Assembly: GCA_964655525.1 (NCBI GenBank)
Contig: CAZZNE010000015.1
Coordinates: forward strand, 33,464 to 97,463
Length of the DNA: 64,000 nt
Source: DLAJ01 sp964655525
GTDB lineage: Bacteria > Bacillota > Clostridia > Lachnospirales > Lachnospiraceae
Direction: 5' to 3'
Part shown: in pieces, positions 35,675 through 43,522 of the stretch
Layout: each line of letters starts with the position of its first letter
Numbering within the stretch: the first letter of the stretch is position 1
The notes under the pieces: generated by a model
What the model saw: only the letters and a program-made list of their open reading frames with translations
Databases searched by the model: none
What the model was told of the DNA's origin: nothing
Made by a program: the position numbers and the translations under genes

Positions 35675-35784
35675 GAAGAATGTCCGTCAGAACATTCTTC
35701 GGTGTGAGAAAGGTTCCGCTTAAGCGGAACCGTAGAAAATCTTCGCGAACGGCCCTTGCCGTGAGCTTTAGATTTTCTTCTCAC
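35675..35784. repeat. Branched structured element between mraY and murD
   Basis: Read on the plus strand: hairpin GAAGAATGT/ACATTCTTC (35675-35700), then GTGAGAA (35704-35710) pairing with TTCTCAC (35778-35784). Inside this outer stem lie a perfect GGTTCCGC-TTAA-GCGGAACC hairpin (35712-35731) and a second arm AGAAAATC/GATTTTCT, which itself holds ACGGC-CCTT-GCCGT. The result is a three-way junction plus a side hairpin. It is on the mraY-murD transcript. No T-run suggests a simple terminator. Similar layout at 43409-43494 and 22545-22619. Confidence 0.7.
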
Positions 35785-35785
35785 A

Positions 35786-36748
35786 TTACCAGACCCCTTG
35801 CAGCGCAAGCAGGCACAAAAGCGCTGTCACGATGGAAAAGACCGCTACCACACGCGTCTCCGACCATCCGCACAGTTCAAAATGATGATGGATCGGCGCC
35901 ATCTTAAAAATCCGTTTCCCGTGCGTCGCCTTGAAATAGGTCACCTGCAAAATATCGGAAAGCGTCTCGATCATATAGATAAAACCGACGATCGGGATAA
36001 ACAGCGGCATCTGCGTCATATATGCCATGCCTGCCACAAAACCGCCGAGTGCCAGCGAACCCGTATCACCCATAAACACCTTTGCAGGATACACGTTAAA
36101 CAGAAGGAAGCCGAGCAGCGCGCCCGCAACCGCACAGGAGATCGGCGATAAGCCGTTTGCCGTTCCGATGCTCACGACCGTAAAAAAGGTCGCCACCATG
36201 ACCGTGACGCTGCTTGCCAGTCCGTCCAGGCCATCCGTTAAGTTCGTTCCGTTCACCGTTGCGATCACGATAAAAAACATCGCCGGGATCGTGAACACGC
36301 CAAGCTGTAAATAATGTCCCTGCCAAAAGGGAATCTTCATATCCAGTAACACATCCGTATAGCGCATGATATAAAGAACAAACACGCTCGTCACAATGAG
36401 CTGACCGAGCATTTTCTGCCAAGCCTTTAAGCCCATGGATCGCTTGAGCACAACCTTGATATAATCGTCAATAAAGCCGACAAGCCCAAAGCCCAGCGTC
36501 AGAAAAAGCACCGGCACGATCTTCGGATAATCTTTCACGTAGATGAGCGAGGTGAGCGTCACGCCCAGAAGGATCACAATGCCGCCCATCGTCGGCGTCC
36601 CCGATTTTTTTAAGTGAGACTGCGGTCCCTCGCCCCGCTCCGTCTGTCCCACTTTCAGCCTCCTTAAAAAAGGAATCAGGATTGGCGCAAATGCAGCGCT
36701 GACCGCAAAGGAAATCAATATCGGCAACAATATACTCAAATCTACCAT
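35786..36748 (-). CDS. mraY: Phospho-N-acetylmuramoyl-pentapeptide-transferase
   Basis: Makes lipid I by moving the muramoyl-pentapeptide phosphate onto undecaprenyl phosphate. About ten membrane helices. Motifs seen: KKSGTPTMGG, FIDDYIKV (DDx metal motif), NLTDGLDGLA, GDTGSLALGG and the HHHFE active-site loop (PIHHHFELCGW). 320 residues. A strong promoter lies at 36798-36826, so mraY begins a unit with murD, ftsW and ftsQ. Confidence 0.98.
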   Translation of the reverse strand: MVDLSILLPILISFAVSAAFAPILIPFLRRLKVGQTERGEGPQSHLKKSGTPTMGGIVILLGVTLTSLIYVKDYPKIVPVLFLTLGFGLVGFIDDYIKVVLKRSMGLKAWQKMLGQLIVTSVFVLYIMRYTDVLLDMKIPFWQGHYLQLGVFTIPAMFFIVIATVNGTNLTDGLDGLASSVTVMVATFFTVVSIGTANGLSPISCAVAGALLGFLLFNVYPAKVFMGDTGSLALGGFVAGMAYMTQMPLFIPIVGFIYMIETLSDILQVTYFKATHGKRIFKMAPIHHHFELCGWSETRVVAVFSIVTALLCLLALQGVW

Positions 36749-36797
36749 GACTTTAGCCCGCTCCCGGTTTTTTCTTATTATTTATAAAACAAATTTC

Positions 36798-36826
36798 ATC
36801 ATATCACGTTTTCTGTCTTTATGCAA
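36798..36826 (-). promoter_or_regulatory. Promoter of mraY-murD-ftsW-ftsQ
   Basis: TTGCAT, a 17-bp spacer and TATGAT on the minus strand, about 50 bases before the mraY start and just after the upstream PBP gene. Confidence 0.75.
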
Positions 36827-36873
36827 ATCTGCTCTGCTTTTTCGCTATATATGCTTCCGATCGGGAAACCTCC

Positions 36874-38625
36874 TTATTCCATATAAGGGAGAATATTTTC
36901 AAATAATGTCCGGGCAACGGGCGCCGCCACCTGACCGCCGTAATAAACACCCTGCGGATTATGAATGATCACAAGGGCGAGCACCTGCGGATCGTTTGCA
37001 GGCGCAAAACCGATAAAGGATGCGATGTAACGTCCGCTCCCTCGCGGAAGCGTCTGGCTCGTCGCTGTTTTTCCTCCGACACGGTAACCCTCGACATATC
37101 CGTTTTTCCCCGTTCCTTCCGCCACGACCTGCTCTAACAGATAACGAAGCGTCTCCGACGTCTCCGCAGAGACGATCTGTTCTCCCGCGCCGCTTGCGAA
37201 CAGGTTCGTCGCACCGCTTGCTGCGCTCTGTGTATACATGGCAAGGTGGGGCGTGATCCTTTTTCCTCCATTGACTAAGGACGCTGCAGTTGCCGCCATC
37301 TTGATCGGTGTGATCTGGAACGACTGACCGAACGAAACCGTGGCAAGCTCCACCAATCCCATATTTTCCGGTTTATGCATGATCGTACTGGCTTCCCCCG
37401 GCAGATCGATCCCTGTTTTTTCCAATAATCCGAACTGCTCAAAATATCGATAAAAATTATCCACGCCAAGACGCAGCCCGACCGTAATAAATACGGGATT
37501 GCACGAATTCATAATGCCCTGCACAAATGTCTCGGAACCGTGACCCGCCACTTTATGACAGCGGATCCTCCGGTCTTCCACGGTAATAAATCCCGGACAG
37601 TGGAACTGATCGGTGGTAGAAACGACCCCTTCCTCCAATCCTGCCGCCGCCGTAATGATCTTAAAGGTGGATCCGGGTTCATAGGTATCGCTGATACAGG
37701 CATTGCGCCACATTTGATTCAAAGCGTTCTGCTTCTCATCCGGTGTCATCCCGTTCGTATCCACATCCTCGGGAAGATTGAACGGACTGTTTAAATCAAA
37801 TTCCGGAACATCCACCATCGCATAGATTTCCCCGTTTTGGGGATTCAACACAATGATGGAAACGCGTTCCGCCTGTTTTGTTGCCATAACCTGCCTTGCG
37901 AGCTGTGTCGCATACGACTGAATATTAATGTCCAATGTCAAATACAGATCCTGTCCGGCGATCGGCTCTCTGCGGTTTTCACCCGCGTCGGAAACCTCCA
38001 CGCCGCGCGCATCGGCTACCGCGAGGATAAGACCGTCCGTTCCTTTCAGATACCGCTCATATTCGACCTCAATCCCGATGATACCCTGATTATCCCCGCC
38101 CGTAAAACCGAGCACCTTCGATGCCAGATCTCCGTACGGATAAAAACGCTGATAATCCTCATCCACTTTTACGCCGTCCAGATGACAATTTCGGATCCGG
38201 TCTCCGGTCTCCTTCGATACATTGCTTTTTATCCTTTCAATAGAGGTAACTTTCTCCACCCTGCGGCGCACATATTCTTCGCTGAGCCCCAGCTCTTCGC
38301 TCAACACGCGGACGACCTCGTCGGCATCGGTGATCTGACTGTGAATGACCGAGACCGTGCATACGGAACGGTTGGAGGCAAGCAGCTCCCCGTTTCGGTC
38401 ATAAATGCACCCGCGCGCCGCCTTAATGACGCGCTCCCGCTCGTGAAGCTCCTGCGCGACCGCCGTATAATAATCAGAGCAAAAGATCATCAGATACGCA
38501 ATGCGCCCGCAGAGCGCTGCAAAAAGAAGCATGCAGCAGACCGTATAGATCACCAGCTTTTTTCTGTTTGCGGTTTTATTTCTTCGGGAAGCGCCCCCTG
38601 TGAACTTTATTTTTGCCTTCCTCAT
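36874..38625 (-). CDS. Class B penicillin-binding protein (SpoVD/FtsI type)
   Basis: Septal transpeptidase that crosslinks peptidoglycan. One N-terminal helix (about 22-45), a pedestal domain starting at RGCIYDRNGELLASN, and a transpeptidase domain with SxxK in EPGSTFKI, SxN in MNSCNPVF and KTG-type GGKTATSQ (KTA instead of KTG). 583 residues, no PASTA domain seen. The KT-A variant and placement directly before mraY resemble SpoVD-like proteins, but a vegetative role cannot be excluded. Downstream of a second class B PBP, so two paralogues lie in tandem. Confidence 0.9.
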   Translation of the reverse strand: MRKAKIKFTGGASRRNKTANRKKLVIYTVCCMLLFAALCGRIAYLMIFCSDYYTAVAQELHERERVIKAARGCIYDRNGELLASNRSVCTVSVIHSQITDADEVVRVLSEELGLSEEYVRRRVEKVTSIERIKSNVSKETGDRIRNCHLDGVKVDEDYQRFYPYGDLASKVLGFTGGDNQGIIGIEVEYERYLKGTDGLILAVADARGVEVSDAGENRREPIAGQDLYLTLDINIQSYATQLARQVMATKQAERVSIIVLNPQNGEIYAMVDVPEFDLNSPFNLPEDVDTNGMTPDEKQNALNQMWRNACISDTYEPGSTFKIITAAAGLEEGVVSTTDQFHCPGFITVEDRRIRCHKVAGHGSETFVQGIMNSCNPVFITVGLRLGVDNFYRYFEQFGLLEKTGIDLPGEASTIMHKPENMGLVELATVSFGQSFQITPIKMAATAASLVNGGKRITPHLAMYTQSAASGATNLFASGAGEQIVSAETSETLRYLLEQVVAEGTGKNGYVEGYRVGGKTATSQTLPRGSGRYIASFIGFAPANDPQVLALVIIHNPQGVYYGGQVAAPVARTLFENILPYME

Positions 38626-38695
38626 GAAGTAACCCCGTAAAAGCCTTCTTTATCATTGTATTCCGCTTTTACAAGGTTATTCATTTCCGCATCGG

Positions 38696-40849
38696 CTATT
38701 GGTGTGGAGAAACCAGTGGGCTGCCCGGCTCGATCGGTTCACCCGTCTCCGGATCTAAAAATTCTCCCGTCAACGGATCGATGGCATAGCCCGTATCCGG
38801 ATCATAACGCACGGTGTGCCCCGTGCCGCCATCTCCCGTTCCGCCGCTCTGATCGTCTCCTCCGACTCCACCTGTCTGGTCGCCTTCTCCCGTTCCGGTC
38901 CCGCCCGTCTGCCCGTCGTCATCATTATGATCCACGGATGGCGTGGGAATCGTGATCGAATTCATTTCCAGATTATCAAGTTCAGCCCGTTCCGCATCCG
39001 TCAGCTCCTCCGTCATCGGAATACCCAGATACGGAAGAACCTCTGTTAAGATTTCCCGTACGATTCCGCTCGCCAAACGGGAATTATCCTGTTTATACTG
39101 ATTCGCACGGTCAACAACGACATAGATCGCGACCTGCGGATCATTCGCAGGCACATAGCCGATAAAAGAAACAACATAATTGATACCGTCACGAGGAACG
39201 ACCTCCGCCGTACCGGTTTTTCCGCCCATTGTGTAGCCTGCCGGACGCGCCGCGCTTCCCGTACCGGTCTCCACAACGGCATTGCAGTATCTCACAATGG
39301 TGTCCGAAACAGCGGTAGAGATTGTCTGTTTCAAAATACGCGGCTCGATATTGCGCACCGTCGCGCCGTCCGCATTCAAAATACGGCTCACCATATGGGG
39401 TTCGTAATAATATCCGCCGTTGATCAGGGAGCAATATGCAGTCATGAGCTGGATCATCGTCACGTTAAATCCCTGTCCGAAGCTTGACGTCGCAAGCTCC
39501 GTCTCGTGCATCGTTTTTTCGTTATAGACAAGCGCATCCGTGCGCGTCTCTCCCGCAAGATCAATATTCGTCCTAAGTCCGAAATTAAAAATCGCCTCGT
39601 ATTTCAGCATATTTGTTTTACCGATTGCCGCGCCCATGTGCATCAGCGCAACGTTACAGGAGCTTTCCATCGCGCCCTGCACCGTTACCTCGCCGTGTCC
39701 CATTCGGTTATGGCAGTGGATGTCATAATCCGCCACGGTCAGATAGCCATTGCACATATAATGCTCGTTTCCGGTCAGCGCCCCTGTCTCTAAGCCCGTC
39801 GCCACCGTAAACGGCTTCATGGTCGAACCCGGCTCATAGGTGCTCGAGATACAGAAATTCTGCCATAGCTGGTTGACGATCTCCGTATATTCCTCCTGCG
39901 TCATGGCGTCTATCTCTTCCTCCGTATAGAGTGCACTGATATCATACGGATTATTACAGTCAAATGTCGGATAGCTTGCCATTGCCAAAATTTCCCCATT
40001 ATTTGGATTCATGATAATGCATCCGGTATTATAAGCGCCGAGCCCGTCGCGATATTCATTCTCGTGCGCGTCATTGAATTCCCTCAGCTTCCGCTCCACG
40101 ATACTTTGAATATGTGCGTCGATGGTCGATACGAGCGTATAGCCGTCCTGCGCGGGCACGGTCGTGCGCTCCAAGTCGGAATCTTCATTCAGATACCCGT
40201 ATTCCCTGCCGTTCATTCCGCACAACTCTTCGTTATAATACTGTTCCAGACCATACATGCCCGTGTTATCGTTTCCGGTGAAGCCGATGATATCGCAGGC
40301 AAGCGATCCGTTCGGATAATTCCGCTGATATTCTTCCTCAAACCATACGCCTGCCACATTGGGATACTCGCTTGAATTATTCTGAATCTCCTTAAATGCG
40401 CTGATGTCCTCATAGGGCATTCTGCGCAAAAGCACATAATACTGCGAGTTCGGATGGTCGTTGATATATTGTCTGAGCGCCGCAATGTCCACGTCAAAGC
40501 AGGAATCCAGCGCCGCGAGAGTCGGTTCCATGTAGTCTTCATCGGAAAGAATTTCTTTGCTGTCAATGACCAGATTATAGACTTTTCTGCTTGTCGCTAA
40601 TACCGTCCCGTTACAGTCAACGATATTTCCTCTTTTGAACGGAATCGTGATGCTAGTGTATTCTTGCTGGGACAATACCTGCCTTTTATAGCTGTCCCCG
40701 TGATCGCGCACAAGCACAAAAAGACGGACACTAAGCGCAGCAAAAGCCAGCACTACTGCCACGACCAGCACCACCAGCTTCTTCTGCATCTTCATTGTGA
40801 ATTTGTTCCTGTTATTCCGCTTTTCTTTATCCTGCCTGCGTAAAGCCAC
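38696..40849 (-). CDS. Class B penicillin-binding protein (FtsI/PBP2B type) with Gly/Asp-rich tail
   Basis: Septal D,D-transpeptidase. One membrane helix (roughly 22-42 from the proposed start), a dimerisation region with ITIPFKRGNIVDCNGTVLATS, and motifs STMK, SSCN and GGKTGTAE in the transpeptidase domain. About 80 C-terminal residues form a low-complexity tail: an Asp/Gly/Thr/Gln-rich part, then a tandem of DPDTGYAIDPLTGEF and DPETGEPIEP-type units. The GTG at 40849 is chosen for AGAGGTAGGAAC upstream; an earlier GTG at 40888 lacks a usable ribosome site. Lies between the ftsL-like gene and the second PBP. Confidence 0.9.
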   Translation of the reverse strand: MALRRQDKEKRNNRNKFTMKMQKKLVVLVVAVVLAFAALSVRLFVLVRDHGDSYKRQVLSQQEYTSITIPFKRGNIVDCNGTVLATSRKVYNLVIDSKEILSDEDYMEPTLAALDSCFDVDIAALRQYINDHPNSQYYVLLRRMPYEDISAFKEIQNNSSEYPNVAGVWFEEEYQRNYPNGSLACDIIGFTGNDNTGMYGLEQYYNEELCGMNGREYGYLNEDSDLERTTVPAQDGYTLVSTIDAHIQSIVERKLREFNDAHENEYRDGLGAYNTGCIIMNPNNGEILAMASYPTFDCNNPYDISALYTEEEIDAMTQEEYTEIVNQLWQNFCISSTYEPGSTMKPFTVATGLETGALTGNEHYMCNGYLTVADYDIHCHNRMGHGEVTVQGAMESSCNVALMHMGAAIGKTNMLKYEAIFNFGLRTNIDLAGETRTDALVYNEKTMHETELATSSFGQGFNVTMIQLMTAYCSLINGGYYYEPHMVSRILNADGATVRNIEPRILKQTISTAVSDTIVRYCNAVVETGTGSAARPAGYTMGGKTGTAEVVPRDGINYVVSFIGYVPANDPQVAIYVVVDRANQYKQDNSRLASGIVREILTEVLPYLGIPMTEELTDAERAELDNLEMNSITIPTPSVDHNDDDGQTGGTGTGEGDQTGGVGGDDQSGGTGDGGTGHTVRYDPDTGYAIDPLTGEFLDPETGEPIEPGSPLVSPHQ

Positions 40850-40891
40850 GTTCCTACCTCTGTTCCCTTTCCGGACATTAATTGTCACACC

Positions 40892-40924
40892 CCAAAAGAT
40901 TGACGCCTTGCGTCAATCTTTTGG
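40892..40924. repeat. 15-bp hairpin overlapping the end of the ftsL-like gene
   Basis: CCAAAAGATTGACGC-CTT-GCGTCAATCTTTTGG is a perfect 15-bp stem with a 3-base loop. The ftsL-like stop codon (40913-40915) lies inside the right arm, so the end of the gene forms one arm. Same AAAGA/TCTTT frame as the other hairpins. May lower read-through into the PBP genes. Confidence 0.75.
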
Positions 40925-41587
40925 AATCTCCGAATATTTACGCGCGTAATCGTCTCCGCCGCCCTCTACCCGGATGATCTGCCCTTCTGAGGCATATTTC
41001 ATCCCCAGTTCGCAAATGGCGATCCTCTTGACTTCCTCCAGGTCAACGGAGCTGTTGATCCTGTTCTCGTATTCGTCATTATCCTGCCTTAATGCATGAA
41101 GCTCGCTCTCCATGCGGGAAACCCGCTTCACGCTATTGGTAATATCGGACTGCAGATTGATATACCTGATCAAAACGACCGCCGTGAGCGCAAGCGCGCC
41201 AACCAAAAACACGACGTAGCCAAAGTTCATCTGCACAGCCTTTTCACGATTCTTGCGCGCAGTATGATTCGGCTTTTTCTTGGGCGCTTCCTCAAGCAGC
41301 TCCTCAAAGCTCGGCTCTCTTACCGCAGTACCGCGCTGATATTCGTAAGCGTCCTTTCTGTACGGATTTTGTCTGCCTGCATTTCGGCTTCCCTGACTTT
41401 GACCACTCCGCCTAACATCATACAGAACCTGATCGTCTCTGTCCTCGTTATGCCGCCTCTGACTACTCTGTCTCATGTCATGCTGTCTGAAGTCATCCCG
41501 CCTCTGACCGCTCTGTCTTCTATTTCCCTGCATCTGCTGATACTGTCCGCCCATTTGTTTCTCACACCCCTCCATGTCAAACCGCAC
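40913..41587 (-). CDS. FtsL/DivIC-like division protein with long disordered N-terminus
   Basis: One membrane helix (about 127-147) followed by a short coiled coil (SDITNSVKRVSRMESELHALRQDNDEYENRI) and an IAICELGMKYASEGQIIRVE end, the pattern of FtsL/DivIC septum proteins. The gene sits at the ftsL position between rsmH and a PBP gene. Unlike the usual 90-120 residues, this has about 224, because the first 120 are hydrophilic and rich in Arg, Gln, Asp and Ser, ending in a basic stretch before the membrane. The start is uncertain: GTG 41587, ATG 41575 or ATG 41554. The last bases lie inside a 15-bp hairpin. Confidence 0.82.
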   Translation of the reverse strand: MRFDMEGCEKQMGGQYQQMQGNRRQSGQRRDDFRQHDMRQSSQRRHNEDRDDQVLYDVRRSGQSQGSRNAGRQNPYRKDAYEYQRGTAVREPSFEELLEEAPKKKPNHTARKNREKAVQMNFGYVVFLVGALALTAVVLIRYINLQSDITNSVKRVSRMESELHALRQDNDEYENRINSSVDLEEVKRIAICELGMKYASEGQIIRVEGGGDDYARKYSEIPKD

Positions 41588-41628
41588 TCCGCCACAGGCG
41601 CACAGGCTTGTCCGCCTTCGCGTTTTGA

Positions 41629-42567
41629 CTAGTTTTCATTTCTTTCAAAAATCCTCAGCTTGGCGCTTTTGGATCGCTTGTTTTTTTCTAACTCCTCATC
41701 GGACGGCAGGATCGGCTTTCGACTGATCTGCCTTCCTTTCGATACGTTGCCGCATACGCACACTGGAAAATCCGGCGGACAGGTACACGGATTCTCATTC
41801 CTGCGAAATGCCGTCTTCACGATCCGGTCCTCCAAGGAGTGAAACGTGATGATGCTGATTCTTCCGCCCGGTTTCAAAAATGAGATCATTTCATCAAGGG
41901 AATCCTGCAACACGTCCAGCTCATGATTGCATGCAATCCGGATCGCCTGAAATGTTTTTTTGGCAGGATGCCCGTTCATGCGCAATTTTGCCGGAATAGA
42001 TGCCTTGATGATGTCGCACAGCTCCCCCGTCGTCTCGACCGGCTTGTCCTTTCGCGCTGCCACAATGTGCTTCGCAATATTTTTTGCAAATTGCTCCTCC
42101 CCGTAGTCACGGATGATATGAAACAGCTCCGTCTCGGAACAATCGTTTATGATCTCACGCGCAGTCAATAACTGGCGGTTGTCCATCCTCATATCAAGCG
42201 GTGCGTCCTGCTTGTAAGTAAAACCGCGGCTCACCGTATCAAGCTGGTAGGAGGACACGCCGAGATCTAAAATGATACCGTCCGCCTCTTCCACTCCCAT
42301 CTCACGCAGTCTCGCTACCGCATGGCAATAATTATCCCTCAGGATCGTCACTTTCTCTCCGAACGGCGCAAGACGCTCAGTTGCCGCTGCGATCGCGTCC
42401 GCATCCTGATCGATCCCGTACAGTCTACCGCTCCCGCCGAGCCTTGTACAGATTTCATAGGAATGCCCGCCGCCGCCAAGCGTACCGTCCACATAAACGC
42501 CGTCCGGCTTAATACGAAGTGAATCCACCGTTTCGTAAAGCATAACGGATTGATGTCCGAACTCCAT
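41629..42567 (-). CDS. rsmH: 16S rRNA (cytosine-1402-N4)-methyltransferase
   Basis: SAM-dependent methylation of 16S rRNA C1402 (formerly MraW). 312 residues with YVDGTLGGGGHSYEI as the SAM motif, GIILDLGVSSYQLD, RGFTYKQDAPLDMRMD and the C-terminal FHSLEDRIVK, all family signatures. A Cys cluster (CTCPPDFPVCVCG) is near the end. AAAGGAAC precedes the ATG. Second gene of the dcw cluster, about 80 bases after mraZ. Confidence 0.98.
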   Translation of the reverse strand: MEFGHQSVMLYETVDSLRIKPDGVYVDGTLGGGGHSYEICTRLGGSGRLYGIDQDADAIAAATERLAPFGEKVTILRDNYCHAVARLREMGVEEADGIILDLGVSSYQLDTVSRGFTYKQDAPLDMRMDNRQLLTAREIINDCSETELFHIIRDYGEEQFAKNIAKHIVAARKDKPVETTGELCDIIKASIPAKLRMNGHPAKKTFQAIRIACNHELDVLQDSLDEMISFLKPGGRISIITFHSLEDRIVKTAFRRNENPCTCPPDFPVCVCGNVSKGRQISRKPILPSDEELEKNKRSKSAKLRIFERNEN

Positions 42568-42645
42568 CGAATGTTCCTTTCATTTCCGCAGGTCTTTCGC
42601 TCTCTGACTTGCCGGCCCAGCTTCAAAGGCAATACCGGTTCCTTT

Positions 42646-43077
42646 TTACAAGATACCGTAGGATGTCAGGCTCTGCGCAAATTCTTCCATATCCTCATAA
42701 TCAACCGCGCCGTCATACCGCTCCTTCGACCAAATCTCCGCGCGTTTTCCGACGCCGATCAATACAACGTCCTTTTCAATCGCCGCAAACTGACGCAGAT
42801 TCTGAGGCAGCAGGATCCTGCCCTGCTTATCGACCTCCGCGTCCGCTGCTCCCGCAAGAAAGAATCTCGTAAATTGTCTTGCTCCTTTATCCGTCATCGG
42901 TAACGCCGCCAGTTTTTCTGTCAATGCCGCCCATTCGTTCTCATCAAACACAAACAGACAGCCGTCCAATCCCTTTGTCACAACGAACTTCTCTCCGAGA
43001 CTTTCTCTGAACTTTGCCGGGAATGTCAGCCTGCCTTTGATGTCCACTGTGTGGTTGTACTCACCTGTAAACATCAT
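42646..43077 (-). CDS. mraZ: Transcriptional regulator MraZ
   Basis: 143-residue double SpoVT/AbrB-fold protein that forms rings and represses its own operon by binding direct repeats near the promoter. Seen are GEYNHTVDIKGRLTFPAKFRE in the first repeat and EVDKQGRILLPQNLRQFA in the second. Two ATGs stand in tandem with GGGGCGGTGA upstream. First gene of the cell-wall/division cluster. Four matching operator repeats and a strong promoter lie at 43151-43223. Confidence 0.97.
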   Translation of the reverse strand: MMFTGEYNHTVDIKGRLTFPAKFRESLGEKFVVTKGLDGCLFVFDENEWAALTEKLAALPMTDKGARQFTRFFLAGAADAEVDKQGRILLPQNLRQFAAIEKDVVLIGVGKRAEIWSKERYDGAVDYEDMEEFAQSLTSYGIL

Positions 43078-43150
43078 ACGTCACCGCCCCGTGGAGCTGC
43101 CACTGTGATCCTCCGTGAACGATTTTCACCACTTCTGCGGTTCAAATCTG

Positions 43151-43184
43151 CCACTTTCATCCACTAAGGACCACTTTTCTCCAC
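43151..43184 (-). promoter_or_regulatory. MraZ operator: four GTGG boxes with exact 10-bp period
   Basis: On the minus strand GTGG occurs at 43184, 43174, 43164 and 43154 (first base), each 10 bp apart, three of them in AAGTGG/AAAGTGG context. A fifth lies at 43129-43132. They begin just downstream of the -10 element, so bound MraZ would block initiation or early elongation. Tandem MraZ boxes of this type are known at mraZ promoters in other bacteria. Confidence 0.8.
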
Positions 43185-43194
43185 TTACAAGGCT

Positions 43195-43223
43195 ATTTTA
43201 CATGAGAAACAGCCGTCATGCAA
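43195..43223 (-). promoter_or_regulatory. Promoter of the mraZ (dcw) operon
   Basis: TTGCAT, a 17-bp spacer and TAAAAT on the minus strand, immediately upstream of the MraZ boxes. Confidence 0.8.
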
Positions 43224-43369
43224 GCGTTTTGTGAAAAATGTCCAAAAAATTTTAATAAATTTTGTATTTATCGAACATATGTTTTTGAATTTGTGTTATC
43301 ATACGATTTGAAAAAATATTTTTCTTTCAGATTTACCCAATGAAGCTTCTGTTTTTGACACTTTTATAA

Positions 43370-43494
43370 GTGAAATACCCCGCAGCAAGCTGCGGGGCAT
43401 TCACCCTCACGGCATTCGCCAAATGTCTGCTGCGCAGCCGCTTGGCTCATTTCTCGCAGGAATGAACGGAGCAAGCGGGACGACATTTGCCGCC
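43370..43494 (+). repeat. Hairpin plus three-way-junction element upstream of the ECF sigma gene
   Basis: First GTGAA/TTCAC closes CCCCGCAG-CAAG-CTGCGGGG (43379-43398). Then CAAATGTC pairs with GACATTTG (ending near 43491), enclosing a GCTGCGCAGC palindrome and a CGCTTG/CAAGCG arm with inner TCATT/AATGA. The layout (outer stem, perfect palindrome arm, second arm with inner hairpin) repeats that of the mraY-murD element, with different sequence. It lies in the leader of the plus-strand sigma gene, or is an independent element between divergent genes. The remaining gap (43224-43369) is A/T-rich with no gene. Confidence 0.6.
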
Positions 43495-43522
43495 GAAACA
43501 GGAAGAAAAAGGAGAGCGCACC

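Noticed and set aside
43370..43398. Rho-independent terminator on the plus strand upstream of the sigma gene
   Set aside because: The stem is strong, but no T-run follows and no plus-strand gene ends there.
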